From an uncultured Butyricicoccus sp. (GTDB lineage Bacteria; Bacillota; Clostridia; Oscillospirales; Butyricicoccaceae), in contig URFQ01000063.1 in the NCBI GenBank assembly GCA_900547195.1, forward strand, positions 1-14,468: a stretch of 14,468 nt of DNA, written 5' to 3'. The notes beneath the pieces were generated by a model. That model saw only the letters and a list, made by a program, of their open reading frames with translations. It was not told the DNA's origin and did not search any database. How positions within the stretch are numbered: position 1 is the stretch's first letter; the number at the start of each line of letters is the position of its first letter. The translations under genes were made by a program, and so were the position numbers. Positions 14,348 through 14,468 of this stretch are shown in pieces.

Positions 14348-14468
14348 ATGGGAAAAAAGTATGTTGTGATGGACGGCAACACGGCGGCGGCCTATTCCGC
14401 CTATGCTTTTACCGAAGTTGCCGCGATCTATCCCATCACGCCGTCGTCCCCCATGGCGGAGAAGGTGG
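14348..14468 (+). CDS. Pyruvate:ferredoxin (flavodoxin) oxidoreductase, N-terminal fragment cut by the window edge
   Basis: Only the first 40 codons are visible. MDGNTAAAYSAYAFTEVAA followed by IYPITPSSPMAEKV is the nearly invariant opening of homodimeric pyruvate:ferredoxin oxidoreductases, with T31 in YPITPSS at the pyruvate-binding position. The complete enzyme is usually about 1170-1200 residues and turns pyruvate and CoA into acetyl-CoA, CO2 and reduced ferredoxin, using thiamine diphosphate and iron-sulfur clusters. AAGGAAG at 14331-14337 is 10 nt before the ATG. Its place right after the aldolase and kinase suggests it consumes the pyruvate made by this pathway, although many such genes stand alone. 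Confidence 0.9.
   Translation, partial: MGKKYVVMDGNTAAAYSAYAFTEVAAIYPITPSSPMAEKV

Overview
The window reads as one catabolic locus for aldonic (sugar) acids from an anaerobic, moderately high-GC Firmicute. I infer a gut-type Clostridia, probably near Oscillospiraceae or Lachnospiraceae. The evidence is strong AAGGAGG-type ribosome binding sites, GC-rich third codon positions, a TRAP importer with a lipoprotein binding protein, a cluster-poor (oxygen-sensitive type) IlvD-family dehydratase, and a pyruvate:ferredoxin oxidoreductase at the right end. No gene here fixes the genus.

Layout, left to right, all genes on the + strand. Positions 42-153 hold a short remnant that looks like an IS3-type transposase OrfA, broken by a frameshift in a G run. 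A FadR-type GntR regulator with an FCD domain follows (170-895) and ends at a strong intrinsic terminator (916-957). The gap 896-1346 holds a 19-bp perfect palindrome, a good sigma-A promoter (TTGTAA-17-TATAAT, 1154-1182), a 9-bp inverted repeat whose arms flank the -10 box, and a leader of about 155 nt. From there the genes run with no convincing terminator. They are D-galactonate dehydratase (dgoD), a four-gene ABC cassette (ATPase, ABC-2 permease, GldG-like auxiliary protein, DUF4340 protein) joined by three ATGA overlaps, a three-gene TRAP transporter (dctQ, dctM, dctP types), a small bacterial PH-domain protein, an IlvD/Edd-family dehydratase, a KDPG/KDPGal aldolase, a PfkB-type 2-keto-3-deoxygluconate kinase, and the first 40 codons of pyruvate:ferredoxin oxidoreductase.

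How the genes fit together (inference from family knowledge): the TRAP system imports an aldonate. DgoD, and probably the IlvD-family enzyme, dehydrate aldonates to 2-keto-3-deoxy acids. The kinase phosphorylates these at C6, and the aldolase splits the product into pyruvate and glyceraldehyde-3-phosphate. Pyruvate oxidoreductase then turns pyruvate into acetyl-CoA and reduced ferredoxin. The GntR/FCD protein is the obvious candidate local regulator. The parts this pathway does not explain are the Gld-like ABC cassette between dgoD and the TRAP genes, and the PH-domain protein between dctP and the second dehydratase.
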